Assembly: GCA_019693395.1 (NCBI GenBank)
Contig: JAAMXP010000087.1
Location: 44,449-79,759, forward strand
Direction of reading: 5' to 3'
Source of the DNA: Ettlia oleoabundans
Taxonomy: Eukaryota; Chlorophyta; Chlorophyceae; Chlamydomonadales
Length of the DNA stretch: 35,311 bases
Shown here: one piece after another, positions 1 through 11,600 of the stretch
Numbering within the stretch: the stretch's first letter is position 1
How the letters are laid out: each line of letters begins with the position of its first letter
Translations under genes and position numbers: made by a program
Notes under the pieces: model-generated
What the model saw: the letters and a program-made list of their open reading frames with translations, nothing else
The model's database searches: none
Told to the model about the DNA's origin: nothing

Positions 1-64
1 ACCACCACCACCACACACACATACACACGCACGCACGCACGCACAGGCACCACCACAACACACA
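1..64. repeat. Microsatellite (ACC/AC/ACGC) in an APC2 intron
   Basis: Short tandem runs of ACC, AC and ACGC follow one another at the left window edge, in the intron before the first visible APC2 exon. No coding content. Confidence 0.8.
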
Positions 65-100
65 TGCGCACCCACCCAAACAGAACCGGCTGCTGTTCAG

Positions 101-2204
101 GTCCATGCTTGCCGACCGCCTGCTGGCAAAGGGTGGCGACTACGATTGTGATCGCGAGCTGCGCACCCTGGAGCTCCTCAAAGTGCGGTTCGGGGAGGGG
201 AGCCTGCACAACGCCGAGGTCATGCTCAAGGTGGGTGGCCGGGTGGGTGGGTGGAGTTGTGTGGTTTTGCTTTGTTGTGTTAATGGTGGTGGTGGTGGCG
301 GTGGTTTCGGTAGGGATGATGATGGTGGTCGTCATCATTTGCCATCATGATGGAGGTGGTGGTGGTGGTAATCTGACACTTTGGATGTGTCATCCGACAA
401 GCCAAGGACGTATTGCTGAGTGACCTGCCAATTGACCCTCCCCAATTGTGCTCCGTTGCTCCACCCGACCCCAAGTAATACTCTATCCCTGCGGCCATCC
501 CATTGCATATCTCCAAGTCTGGACTCCACTCTATTTTGTTACCACCCCTGCTTTGCAGGACCTGGCCGACAGCAAGCGAATCAACGCCAACGTGCAGTCA
601 GTGCCCAACACCGCCACCCCGCTGCGCCGCCGCCGCCAGCTGGTCAACATTGACACCCTCAGCTCCACAATACTGTCAAAGCTGTTCTGGCCCACGCTGC
701 CACAGGAAGAGTTCAACCTGCCGGCACAGGTGAGTGGGCGGCTGGCAGGGGTCACAAACTCCGTGTGAACTTGGATATGAAGCTTGTGGCTGGGGTGATG
801 GTTGTGATTTGGTGAGACACAGTCGTGCGGTGAAATATGTTGTTGTTGAGGTGGGTTCTTCTACTTGCAGGGAGAATGGACAGAATGGTGGTGCCCAATG
901 GCTAGTGTTGACCCCATGCCATGCCATGCCGTGCTCCGCCGTGCTGTGCCTGCTGTGCCCTCCTTTCAGGTGTCTGCCATGCTTGCGACGTACGGCGCCA
1001 AGTACCGCTCCCTCAAGGCTCCGCGTAAGCTTCAGTGGAAGCCCAACCTGGGCAGCGTGCAGCTGGAGCTGGCCATCGGGGAGCAGACGCTGGAGTTCAA
1101 GGTGAGGCAGCACCATGTCAGCAGCATCCAGCATATATATCGTGTGCATGTGGCGGAAGAACATATTGTTGGCCATGCTGGGGCCACCTTGCAATCGCTG
1201 GGGGATGCCAGGCACAGCCTGGGGCACTGGCGAGCGCACGGCAAGGGCCAACCCCTAGTCACAGGGGCAAGGGATATGGCAACTTGTTTACCCTCCCCCT
1301 TCGCCTGCTCGTGAACTTGACTTGGCACCGTGGGTGGCTGCAGGTGTCTCCATTCCATGCCTCGGTGCTCATGCACTTCCACACCCGCCCCGAGTGGCCT
1401 GCCGCTGAGCTGGCTGAGAAGATGGGGGTGGCCCCCGAAGTGCTGCGCCGCAAAATCATCTTCTGGATAAACCAAGGCAAGAGCTGTGGACCTGAGTTCG
1501 ACCTCCTGTGGGGTGGGGGGCGGGGTGGGGGCGCGCATGCACAGGAGAGTTGCGCCTGCCCCGCTTTTCAGTGGTAGAAGAGCAGACACAGAACCCTGCT
1601 GCCTGCTGCCTGCTGCCACAGGAGTGAAAGCAGCTTATGTCCCCCATCCATGCAGGCGTGTTGAGCGAAAGCCGGGGCCCAAGCCCTGGGCAGCAGGTTG
1701 TGTACCGTCGCAACGAGCAGCTGCAGACGGGGGCAGTGGTGGCGGCTGACCAGGAGGGGATGGAGCTGGAGGAGGGGGGCCATGACGAGCACCAGGTGGG
1801 CGACAGAGAGGAGAGGTGCAGGGTGGACAACCGGAGCTACGCTTATACAGAAGTTGGCTGCTACTTCCCCGCATGCTCGTTATTTTTGCTCCCGCTGTTG
1901 GAACCCTCGTTCAACTCGCTGACCCCTGTATTCGTCCAACCAGTTGTCATTGCACGAAATTTTCCGGATGACTGGGTGCCAGTTTTGCTTATCCCTGCAG
2001 GAGATGGCTGCCTATGAGCCCTTCATCATGGGCATGCTCACCAATTTTGATGCGCTGCCGCTGGACCGCGTGCACAACATGCTCAAAATGTTTGTCAGCG
2101 ACCCGCCCTATGACAAAACGCTGGAGCAGTTGGGGAGCTACATGGGACGCCTGGTGGCGGAGGAAAAGCTGAGCCTGGATGGAGGCATGTACCGCAAGCG
2201 ATGA
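101..2204 (+). CDS. APC2: Anaphase-promoting complex subunit 2 (APC2), C-terminal part, 5' end off the window
   Basis: APC2 is the cullin-like scaffold of the APC/C ubiquitin ligase; with the RING subunit APC11 it ubiquitinates mitotic cyclins and securin. Exons: 101-230, 559-729, 970-1101, 1344-1476, 1656-1795, 2001-2204, keeping phase throughout (about 302 residues visible). The first visible exon carries the cullin-homology signature, with LLELLK-type helix 'RTLELLKVRFGEGSLHNAEVM' split around KVRFGEGSL and followed by DLADSKRINANVQ, a close match to animal APC2 'DMADSRRINAN'. The middle exons match the beta-sheet and winged-helix region (FWPTLP, then RRKIIFWINQG). The final exon (EMAAYEPFIMGMLTNFD to MYRKR) is the C-terminal APC2 winged-helix domain that contacts APC11. 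An acidic linker (DQEGMELEEGGHDE) precedes it. The intron after NQG has a GC donor. Upstream exons lie beyond base 1. Confidence 0.95.
284..372. repeat. GGT/GAT-rich microsatellite in APC2 intron
   Basis: Degenerate GGT repeats surround GAT repeats and a short palindromic stretch (CATCAT...ATGATG) in the 328-base intron between the exons ending at 230 and starting at 559. Translations of it are only homopolymer-like (Val/Gly or His) and are not genes. Confidence 0.75.
1477..1655 (+). other. GC-AG intron in APC2
   Basis: Exon ends AACCAAG and the intron opens gcaagag. The acceptor is tgcag at 1655. Phase 1 joining gives WINQGVLSES, aligning with animal APC2 'WLQQGVLREE'. A GT donor nine bases on would insert three extra residues (KSC), so GC is the better reading but not the only one. 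Confidence 0.75.
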
Positions 2205-2465
2205 GCCAGTGGCGATGACGAACCTGGCGGCGCCAGAGCTTGGTGGCCGCTGCCCCTGGCTGGGGAGGAGTGCGCCTTTAGGCATGCTGGTGTATCCGTT
2301 TTGTCGGTGTTGTTTGCGAGTGTAGAGCATCTTACAACGCCGAACGAGCAACAAGCGAAAGACCAGTTGCACTGCGCCACTCGTGCAGCTGCCAGGTAGC
2401 AGGGGTTCCTCGTGAACCTAACAGGACTGTGCTGCTGCCTTTTTATTCAGTAGTTTATATTCGCT

Positions 2466-5322
2466 ATGAAAGCTTTGGTAGGACGCGTGGGCCAGCTCCA
2501 ACATGGGTGCCGCAGGCTGCTGGCCACCCCTGCTGCCGGCGGGCCCTTGGTGATGAAAGGCGAGTGTGGAGGATGGCAGCACGTGTGTGCAATGGGCGAG
2601 GCGTCCAAGATTGAGCCCAGCCCCGCATGGCCTGATTGGTGGCAGTTGTGGCGGCGGTGGAAACAGCACAGTGCCTTGTGCACAGCCAGAATTACGAACG
2701 AGTTTTTGGCTTACACATTGCAAACATGGCTTCTCGATGAGTGAACTGTCTTGACCCGGCTGTCTGTAGTGTGCTAATTTACAGTGTGTTGCGATCACAA
2801 ACACCCATCTTGCACCTGCCCCTTTTCGCTGGCCCTGCAGCCGAAGTGGAGGGATATGGCGAGGGCGCCACGTGCCTGGTGTCAGCAGAAAACTTCCGCT
2901 TTGTGGTGGATGAGGCGCCACGTATGGGAGGAAAGGGTATTGGTGAGCCAGTGCCGCAAACTCATTATCTTTTTGGAAATGTCTGAGGACCCTGTTGCAT
3001 GGCATCTTGTACATCAGTGTCAGCTGCCGAATGCAATGGTGGATGCTGTACAGCCTGTGAGATGTTCACACCCTTAGTGCTGCAGACTGTTCAAGCCACC
3101 ACCTGGTTCCATGCAGCCCACTGTGATGTACAATAGAGTGCGTTGGGCTGGTGACCGTGCTTGTGCATGTGCAGGCCCCAACCCGCTGAGCCTCCTGCTG
3201 GGCTCCTTGGTGGGCTGCACACAGTACACAGCCGGCATGGTTGCCAAGGAGATGAAGCTAGGAGGCATGGGCAGCGTGGCTTGGGCGGCGTCAGGCGAGT
3301 ATAAGCAGCAGGGGGGTGGCGGTGTAGAACCGCACACAGTTGATACAACTCTTGGCCACTGTTTACGGTGGTGGCCTTCAGCAAGTGTTGGTCCCTCTAA
3401 CCTGCCACTTGACAACCAGGTGGATCACACAGCATGCATTTCTCTTTTTGACCAGCAGGTGAGTACGACCTGCGCGGTGTGCAAGGCAGCGAGTCGGGTG
3501 TGGATGCCCGCTTCAAGCGCATCACACTGGAGGGCACCTGCGACGCCGACATCAGCCAGCAGGACCTGGACAGCATCGCGCAGCAGGTGACAGGGCAGTG
3601 CAGTTGCAATGATTGCGTGAGATAGCCAGAAGGCTGGCAAGACCGCAGGCTGGCCTCTGCATGCCATCAGCTGCCTGCGGTGCTCATCATGCAGTCTGGA
3701 ACCTCGTAGTTCTGCATTTGGCGATACTGACGTGACTTTTGGTGTGTGCTTGCAGATGCACAAGCGATGCATCGTGGCTGCCACCCTTCAGGCCTCAGGT
3801 ACCGCGGTGTACCCACAGGAGCGGCCTGCTTTTTTTTGAGCAGTGCTGGAACCTCGGGCAGGGTCAGCCCCTTGCGGGCGTCAGCATCCACTGATGCACG
3901 CACCCTGTGTGCTGTGGCTGCACTTGCCGGCTCTGCAGGTATGGACATGCAGCTGAGCCTGAAGAAGGGGGCAGTGGATCACCAGTGCGAGCCCGCCTGC
4001 GTACTGCACGAGCTGGAAGAGCAAGGGGGAGGCGCAACTGGTAAAACACAGAGCTCAGTTGGTGGTCAGCCAGGGGTCAAGCTTTGCTCAGGCTCAGGCT
4101 CCTGTTTGGCCATGCAGCTGCTGGGCAGCAAGTCTCCACGTGCGTTGTTGTAAAGGCGCTGGCATGAATGTGTCTCCAAGCATCCGTCCAGCGCACCTGC
4201 AGGCCAGGTGAAGGGCGATCCTGGGCGGGACGCGGATGCACCCCACTTTGCAGGCACGGCAGGGCAAGGCAGGGCAAGCATTCGTGGCTTCGCCTCCCTG
4301 GCCCGCCGTGACCTCCACACCACTGCCTCGTGGCGTGAGGCAAAGGGTGAGCCAGCCGGCCAGCTTCCCTGATACTTTGCTCCTTACCCTGATACCGCGC
4401 TTGCAGCACAGTGACCATGTAGCCGACCTGTGCCAATTGCCCTCATAACACCACCATGTAGCACCTTACACAACCGGGCTGCCTTTTGCGCGCCCTCCCC
4501 ATCTACCTACATGATGCAGATGGAGAGGACGTGGCCCGCGAGCACCTGCACGCTGAAGCGGTCCCGCAGCTGCAGAAGGACACCAGCAATGCGGGGGCAT
4601 CCACCACGGCTGGCGGCGCCTACGCCTCCCGGGACGACCCCCGGGCGCAGGCCGGCCCGCCTACCGAGGGCAAATCGGACAAGCAAATAATTCAGGTGTG
4701 TGTCTGTGTGTCTAATGAGGGGGGTTCCAGAGGGGGGGGATCTGGTCGGTGTGGGTGCCAGCCATGCAAAGCAGTGCTTACTCTGGGCTTCCTTCGTGCC
4801 GTATCGCCGCTGTGCTGCACGCGTAAAACGGCAACGCATCACCACGTCCCAAAGTGTGCCTGCTGGAGCCGCTACCCAATATCCCCCACCCAGCAGCAGT
4901 GCAACCAGCTGATCTGCGCTGCATATGTGGTGCCTATTTGTGTGCAGGAGCAGGGCGCAGGCGCATATGTGCACCCGGGAGACGCTGGCAAAGCTGAAGG
5001 CGGCGAGCCAATGGAGCCCGAGGGCGCTTCGGCCCCTGGCTATGCAGGTCGGCATTGACAGAGCTGCCATGGCAGCTCTGCATTGGTCAGCATTGCAAGC
5101 GTTGAGCGGGTGTCAAATCTCACTCTTGCACCCCTGCAGCAGTGTGCGCCCCTCTGCAGCTGGCTGGCTGACCGGCCTCCGCTGGGGGCCCACACTGTTG
5201 CAGGGGGTGCAGGTGCAGATGGCGGCGAGGTGGAGGCTGCTGAGGCGGCAGAGGATGAGAGGGAGGAGGAGGAGCTGGGGCAGGATATCAGCAGAGCAGA
5301 CTTCAAACCCTGGGTGGAGTAG
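2466..5322 (+). CDS. OsmC/Ohr-family peroxidase with long acidic C-terminal tail
   Basis: OsmC/Ohr proteins reduce organic hydroperoxides with a pair of cysteines. Exons: 2466-2559, 2841-2942, 3175-3294, 3459-3586, 3756-3798, 3939-4040, 4520-4695, 4948-5047, 5204-5322 (327 residues; phases all close). The fold signature is complete: MGGKGIGPNPLSLLLGSLVGC supplies the first catalytic cysteine (C80) and MHKRCIVAATLQ the second (C153), with SGEYDLRG between. The first about 25 residues are Arg/Leu/Ala-rich without acidic residues and look like an organelle presequence; mitochondrion or plastid cannot be decided. After residue 190 the family's usual length is exceeded by about 135 residues of low-complexity Glu/Ala/Gly sequence ending in EEEELGQD...KPW VE. 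The last two introns are weaker (donor gtcggc at 5048), so the tail is the least certain part. Two of the eight introns are GC-AG. Confidence 0.85.
2560..2840 (+). other. GC-AG intron 1 of the OsmC gene
   Basis: Exon end ATGAAAG, donor gcgagt, acceptor ccctgcag at 2840. Joining in phase 1 gives VMKAEVEGYGEG, running directly into the OsmC domain. No GT donor nearby keeps phase. Confidence 0.8.
3295..3458 (+). other. GC-AG intron 3 of the OsmC gene, flanked by a direct repeat
   Basis: Exon end GCGTCAG, donor gcgagta; the acceptor is gcag at 3458 and the next exon begins GTGAGTA. The joined protein reads AASGEYDLRG, as the family requires. The two junctions share AGG(C/T)GAGTA. Confidence 0.85.
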
Positions 5323-5572
5323 AAAAGCTGTGCGACTGCCTCAGCAAAGCTGACTTGCTGGTTGCTTGGTGCGGCTGCTCCTGCTGTGCAGAGCGTGCTC
5401 AGCAGCTGAAGAAGACGGGGCACTCCCCGTTGGGCGACCGGCCCGAGGGCGACGAGTGACATCAGACAGCAACTGAGCGCAGCCGCTGCTCAATGCAGCA
5501 TGCAAAAAGCAGTTGAAGCATAGTCTTACATTTTGAAACAACTCCTCTGTTGACTGTTTGTGTTCAAACAAC

Positions 5573-5577
5573 TGTAA
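5573..5577 (+). terminator. Poly(A) signal TGTAA, OsmC gene
   Basis: TGTAA about 250 bases after the stop at 5322. TGTAA is the standard chlorophyte polyadenylation signal. Confidence 0.55.
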
Positions 5578-5610
5578 AGTTGCTTGCAAAGCCTCGTCCA
5601 CTTGTGCACG

Positions 5611-5615
5611 TTACA
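5611..5615 (-). terminator. Poly(A) signal TGTAA, SKI3 gene
   Basis: TTACA on the plus strand, 54 bases beyond the SKI3 stop codon at 5669-5671. Confidence 0.6.
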
Positions 5616-5668
5616 GTTCTGCAGGCCGGGCCCTTTATTAAGCCGTTTGTAATCAAACCATCATTACC

Positions 5669-8600
5669 CTAACCGGCAGCTGCCGTTGCCCTGCTCAGCA
5701 CGCCCTCTGCTGCCCTGCACCAGCGCCAGGCTCTTGCAGTGCTCCTGCTGCTGCTGCCGGGGTTCAGGGCTGCCGCCTTCTTGGCTGCCAAAGCAGCACA
5801 GTACCACAACTGTGCATTCACCGGACACTCGTGCACGCAGCGAGCGGCGGCAGACAGGCAGCGGCCGAGCTGCTGGAGAGTGGAGGTCTCGGCTGCTAGC
5901 AAGGCTGCCGTGCTTGTCTCTACAACCGCTTGGGGTGGTGCCTGCAGGCGGGAGTCGCAATGCGTAGTGGTGGAAACGCCTGTTGCAAAGGACGGGGCAC
6001 AGATGAGAAGAAGAACGGGATAGTAAGGAACATAAGCTGAGGCAGGCATGTAGCACATGCTACATGTGATTCTTATGTGAACGAGGCAAAATGCGTTAAG
6101 GCAGAAGGTGCCCTCACCTTGCCAGCAGGGGCCACGCCTCGCAGCCCCTGCCTGGCTGCTGTTGCCGAGGCAACCAGCGGCGAGTCCAACAGTCGCAGGA
6201 TGGCATCAGCGGTGCTGCTGCTGTTAGTGCTGGGAGCAGGCGGGCGCATGAGCAGGGCTGCTGCCAAGGACAGCCTCAGGGATGCATCATCGGGACACAG
6301 GTGTACCGCCTTGCTGTACTGTGAGGCTGCTAGGGCCACTTGCTGTGCTGCCAGGCTGCCCGCTGCCTCCATGCCTTGTAGGCGGGCCAGGAATGCTGCG
6401 CTGTCGTCATCCGCATCCAGGGTCCAGGCCTTGGCGGCACCCAGGGCCTGATGCAACAGCTGCCCATCACCTGACGCTGCCGCCCCGGCTAGCGCCACCA
6501 GCCACAACTCCTCCACATCTTCCAACAACACCCTGGCACCCGCGAGCGCCACCAGTTGCTGCTGAAGGTGCGCCAGCGCCTGCGCCGGCCGCCCTGCCTC
6601 GCAGCAGAGCTGCATAGAGGCGCGCGCAGCGCCCACCAGCAGCTTGGCCGGCGTGCCTGCACAGGGGGGATGGGAGAGGGCTGTGGAAGGAATAAAGGGG
6701 ACACGATAACGCACGGCCCGTGCAGGAGAATAGGAGGTCAACCACCCACAGCTGGCTGACTCAAGTTTACATTGCCTCCCTGGCATCTGCAGTTCAAAAA
6801 CAACCATGCCGTGTGTCCTAGAAAACCTTCAAAAAGGCAACTGTCGCCGTTGGCCAGCTGTAGGGTGCACCCACCTGGTTCTGCAGCTGACTGAGCAGCC
6901 ATTTTCGCTCCAGCCAGATCCCCGGTATTGTGCCTGGCGACAGCGTACGCCAGCCAGGCAGGCGGCTGGTCATACAGCTCTGCAGAGGTTGACAGGCAGG
7001 GCAACTTTGCTCTCAACACTGGCTGGTCTGCCCGGGCTGTTGGGCTTCAGGCTAGCAGCTGCCATACGTCTAGGCATCCCAACGTGCCGGTTCATCCAGG
7101 AGGGCACCAATGGCAGCCTCCACGTGTCTAATTCAACATTCCCCAACTGTGCGCAGCAACTGGCTGCCCATACAGCCCATCCAGCTGTCCTGCCAGGGCG
7201 GCAAGCCTGCCCACCCATCCCACCCCCCACCCACCTGCAGTGACTTCCAGTTCCTCGTACCGCTGTACCGCCTCCTGGCTCCTGCCGCAACCGGCCAACG
7301 CACGCGCCAGGTTCAGCTGCACCGCTGCAGCCAGGAACGGCAGCACCCAACCACAAGAGCGGGCAATGCTGAGAAGTCGGGCGAGCCACTGCTTGCAGGC
7401 AGCTGTTGTTGGACTTCACTGGCCAAGGAGGCACAAGTCCTCTCTTGTTGCGTGTTTGTCCAACATTTCATGCGGTGCCACAGCTGTATCCAACCATGAC
7501 TAAGGGCGGGCTGCAATGTGGCCCACCTGTCTGCAGTGAGGTGCTTGTGTTGCTGATGGCTGGCGGGTGCAGCACGCAGGCATCAGGGTCACGTGCAACC
7601 AGCAGCAGCCGCAGAGCCAGTTTGTACGCCGATACGGCGGTAAAATAGTCACCGCGCGCCTCTGCAACAAGCAGGTGGTCAAGCACACAAGAAGGGTGAG
7701 CGAGCGAGGAAGAGCAGGGGGTAAGCAGAGAGGCGGATGTGACAGCTCAAACTAGTACAACGGATTTTTGCAGATGCCTATGATGCGGTCAGTGGCACAC
7801 CACCAACCCATAGACAGTCTGAACTTGTAATCTCCTGGTCCAGTAAGCAGCACAGTCAGGTGCCTGCACCCTACCCGAGGCAAGGCCCAGCACGTTGTGA
7901 GCGGCGGGGTTGAGGGGCTGCATGTGAGCCGCTTTCTTCGCCGCTGCGTACACCGGACCCTCCAGCGCCCGGCCCTGCGCAGGTGCGGAGGCAGTGGAGC
8001 AATAGAACCGAAGGTCAGCGTGTATGGTCTTGATTGCGGGCTCGGCCCTTCATCGCGTTGAGAACCTAAGGGCGTTGCATTCCCGTCGGTTGACAGCCCA
8101 CTATGCAAAGACTGGGGCCATGGGCCGGCCACACGAGCCCTCACCGCGCACATGGCTGACTCTGCATAGCCCAGTAACCCTGCGGGGCCGGCACCCAAGC
8201 CGTGCGCATGTTCCTGGAAGTCTGCTGCTTCGTCAGCACCTGTGCAGGTTCAGGGGCACACACCAGTGGAATATTCTGCGCCCAACCACATGATCAGGCA
8301 GATGCAGACGTCCTGCAGACTGTAGTCCTTGACCTTGCGTTACCAACCATTGGCGCCACCACTGTGCCAGCATGGACGTGCGTCAACCAGGAAGTGCACC
8401 TACCTTGCGGGCTGAGTGCCGCGACATCAGCCATGGCCTCCCAGATGGCCGGCACCGCGGGCTCCTGGCTGCGGGCGTGCTGCAGGGCGGATGATGCTGG
8501 GCCCGCTGCGCCACGCTCTGCAGGCCGGTTGGTGGGGCACATCACAATCCCTTCATCAGCATACAACAGCATACATCTATTCCAAGCTGTGTCGTGGGTG

Positions 8601-11600
8601 GGCATCAGCAGGGGTTTGCTCAAGCCATGCTGGACAACTTCTTTGACAGGGGTTGCTGCATTCTTGTGTGTCACACAACCAGAGGCGATCGAAGAAAGTA
8701 ATGAAGCTGCAGCATTTACCAGCGTAGAGGCGAGCCAGTGCCACCCAGGCGGGCACGCACTTGGGATTGAGCTGGAGGGCGCGAGATAGCGCATACTCGC
8801 GCGTGGCGGGCTGCGGGCACAACAGCAGCGGGGGGGCATTACGTGAATGGAGGCGTAAATGGCAATAGGAGGGCAGAGATAGTGTTTTGGTGGGAGAGAG
8901 TACGTGGCGCAAGGTTCTGGATACCTTGCTGCACTCTGCACTGTTCCATGCTGGCTGGTTCAAGTCACCAGCCGGTCAGGGGGCCATAGCAGCTGTGCAA
9001 CCACTGCAGCGGCCACCTACCTCTGCTGCCACGGTGCCCAGTGCTGCCCACAAGTCTGCGGAGGTGGCATTCAGTTGCAGCCCCGCACGAGTCGCCCGCA
9101 CAGCAGCGGCAGCGAGTACTGCAGGGCTACCCTCCTGACAGCCCCAGGAGCCCCCACCAGCCACCGCCGGGTGGGCGCGTAGCAGCTGCAGGACAGCAGG
9201 GCACAAAAGTCAATCAACCTGACTTGAAACCAGCCAGACTAACTCAGCCAGTAACTTTTTGCTGCTGGACAAGCTGTTGGTGCGTATTTTCCCGAGCCTG
9301 CCAGCGCTGCTGCCACCTGTCCAGCTGCTGTTCATGTGGCAGACATCTGTCAGATCAACTGGCCTCCCACCTGCCCTTCGTGGTAGTAAGCAAGGGCAAC
9401 ATCCTGCCAGGCGCCGGGCTGTGCAGGGTTTAGGTGCAGCGCCTTGGCATAGGCGTGCCGACCCTGCCGCATTGCCACCACCCGCCGCCGCCACGCGTCA
9501 AGCTCTCCCTCAAACCGCTGCTCCTCCACCTGATCGTGGGTGCTGCTAGCGTCGGTGGTGGTGCTGGGAGGGATGGTGGGGTGCTGGGGCGAGGGAGTGA
9601 CGGCATGGTGCAACACCAACACATCACCCAGCAGCTTCCACGCTGCAGACAATGACACAGGCAGTGAGCTGAGCAGGCTACTTGAGTCGAGTGTGCCTGG
9701 CTGCAATCATGTGCCGGGGCTGAAATGATTGGAATGCACTGACATGGTGCTGCCCTTTTGCCCCACACCCAGCGTACATGGGCACAGCAGTGCAATGGGG
9801 CACGCAGGCCCAGCAACCACAGTGCACCAACTGCGCACCAGCCTGCAGGGTGCCGTGTCTGGCGGTGCAGCGGAGGAGGTAGCCCGCTGCCCTGGCCAGC
9901 TCATCTGCAGCGGTGCCTGCAGAAGGCGGGACACCAACAGCAGCACACAGCAGATACAGGGGTTCATGTGGAAAGGGTTGCTTTGCAAATGAACTGCCAT
10001 AACTCACAAGCACCCCGTCACACGTGCCCACGCCACCAATGTCCGTGCGATTGCCCCTAAGCCAGGTAAGCCCGCACCCAGCGCGCCCTGGCGTGAGTGC
10101 ACCGCTGCTGCCGCCGCCAAACTCTCTGAAGCGCCCAGCAGGGCGGAGGGGTGGTTGGGTGCAATCTGTAACGCCTCTTCAAACTGCGCTGCGGCCTCCG
10201 CAAAGGTGCCCAGGGCCATGTGGATGGTCCCGCTCTGCAGGGCAGGAGCAGGCCAAAACGAGCAACACTGGGCATAAGGCAGCAGTGTCGTGGGCAGCAA
10301 GCAGAGCCTGTCTCCTTCCAGATCCATACAGAGCTATTCAACTAAACTAAACTATTTATCATCATGATTGATATCACATTTACGAGTAGGGGTCAATATA
10401 TGCGGTGCTAGCCCGCTGGAACCCTAGCACCTGCACTGTTCCCCCAGCTGCTGACAGCCCACCTACCTGCATGCGGGCGTAGGCACGGCAGGGCTGCAGC
10501 TCCAGAGCTCGAGAGTATGCCTTGAGGGCTGCTGTGAAGCGGCCCAGGTTTTGGTAGCCAGAGGCCAGACCCTCCCAAGCAGCTGCAGGACAAGCAGCCA
10601 GGGACAAGCAGAGATCCGTTGCATGTCGCAGATATCGTAGCAACTTCCAGGCGGAAACAAGCACCGATGTCACCGTGTGCTGTGTATTGTGAAGCGCAAC
10701 TGGCCTGTGGCGCAACCTGCATGCACTTTTCCTCCCAGCTAGCCGCCGATCAAACCTATCACACACGGGCACCCTTCCATCACCCACCGGCATCCCCAAC
10801 ATCCATCTTTAGCGCGGTCTGGAAGGCTGCAACCCCCTCCTCGTACCGCTCACACGCAGCCAGCAGGTAGGCGGAGCGGCGGTGCGCCCACCGAGCCTGC
10901 ACTCAGGCAGGGCACCACAGTGGCAGGATAGCACATGGAATGTGGACTCAAACAGACAAGGGCTCATGCATTGAAGCAGTGCAGCCCACAGCGACATTGT
11001 CAACCGGGCAACTAACTGGTCCAGCAGCTGCAGCAGGGGCGCCAGCCCTCACCCTCACCTGTGGGGCACGCCCCGCAATCTCTCGGCACAGTGTCAGCGC
11101 GGTGTCTGCCTTGCCGCTGTCCACCAGCATAGCGCACAGGTGGTCGCCTGCAGTGCCCAGCCACCAGGAGAAGCAGGCATATGGGCGAGGTGAGTGATGC
11201 CAGCCAGCTGTCGCAAGCTGTGGTGTTGCTGTGTGCTTGCCCAACCTCCAATGGCTGTACCCTGCTTGAACCCGTCGCTTGCAAGGATTTAAACTCTGGG
11301 CGGAGACCGTTTTTGGTTCTCCACAACTTTGCACCACAGATAGACTAATCCGATGTAACAGCTGCCGCCACGCCTGTCAGGTGCGCCGTCAACTGTTACA
11401 TCGTCCGGTCAGCCAGAAAAGGAGCGAGTGTGAGTAGGAAAAGAGGAACACACGCAAGGCACGGCAGTGACAGCAGAAAAGAGGGAATCGCAGGCGGGTT
11501 TGCGGCATGGATTGGGGTGCAGTGCAGCGATGGCAGAAAAACTCGAGTCTGTACACGACCGAGCAGAAGAGAACAGAAGACGGGGAACAGAAGCCAGATG

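Larger units (their letters stand above)
5323..5668. other. Convergent 3' intergenic region, OsmC / SKI3
   Basis: The 346 bases between the two stop codons hold both 3' UTRs. TGTAA on the plus strand (5573-5577 and 5648-5652) serves OsmC. TTACA (TGTAA on the minus strand) at 5611-5615 and 5526-5530 serves SKI3. The signals interleave, so the transcripts should overlap at their 3' ends. A stretch at 5391-5459 could read as a further OsmC exon (RAQQLKKTGHSPLGDRPEGDE then stop), but no donor in phase leads to it. Confidence 0.65.

Noticed and set aside
2418..3014. 198-codon minus-strand frame over the start of the OsmC gene
   Set aside because: It lies opposite firm OsmC exon 2 and has no recognisable motif.
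5391..5459. Extra last exon of OsmC (RAQQLKKTGHSPLGDRPEGDE)
   Set aside because: It looks codon-like but no GT or GC donor in the preceding exon enters it in the right phase before the stop at 5322.
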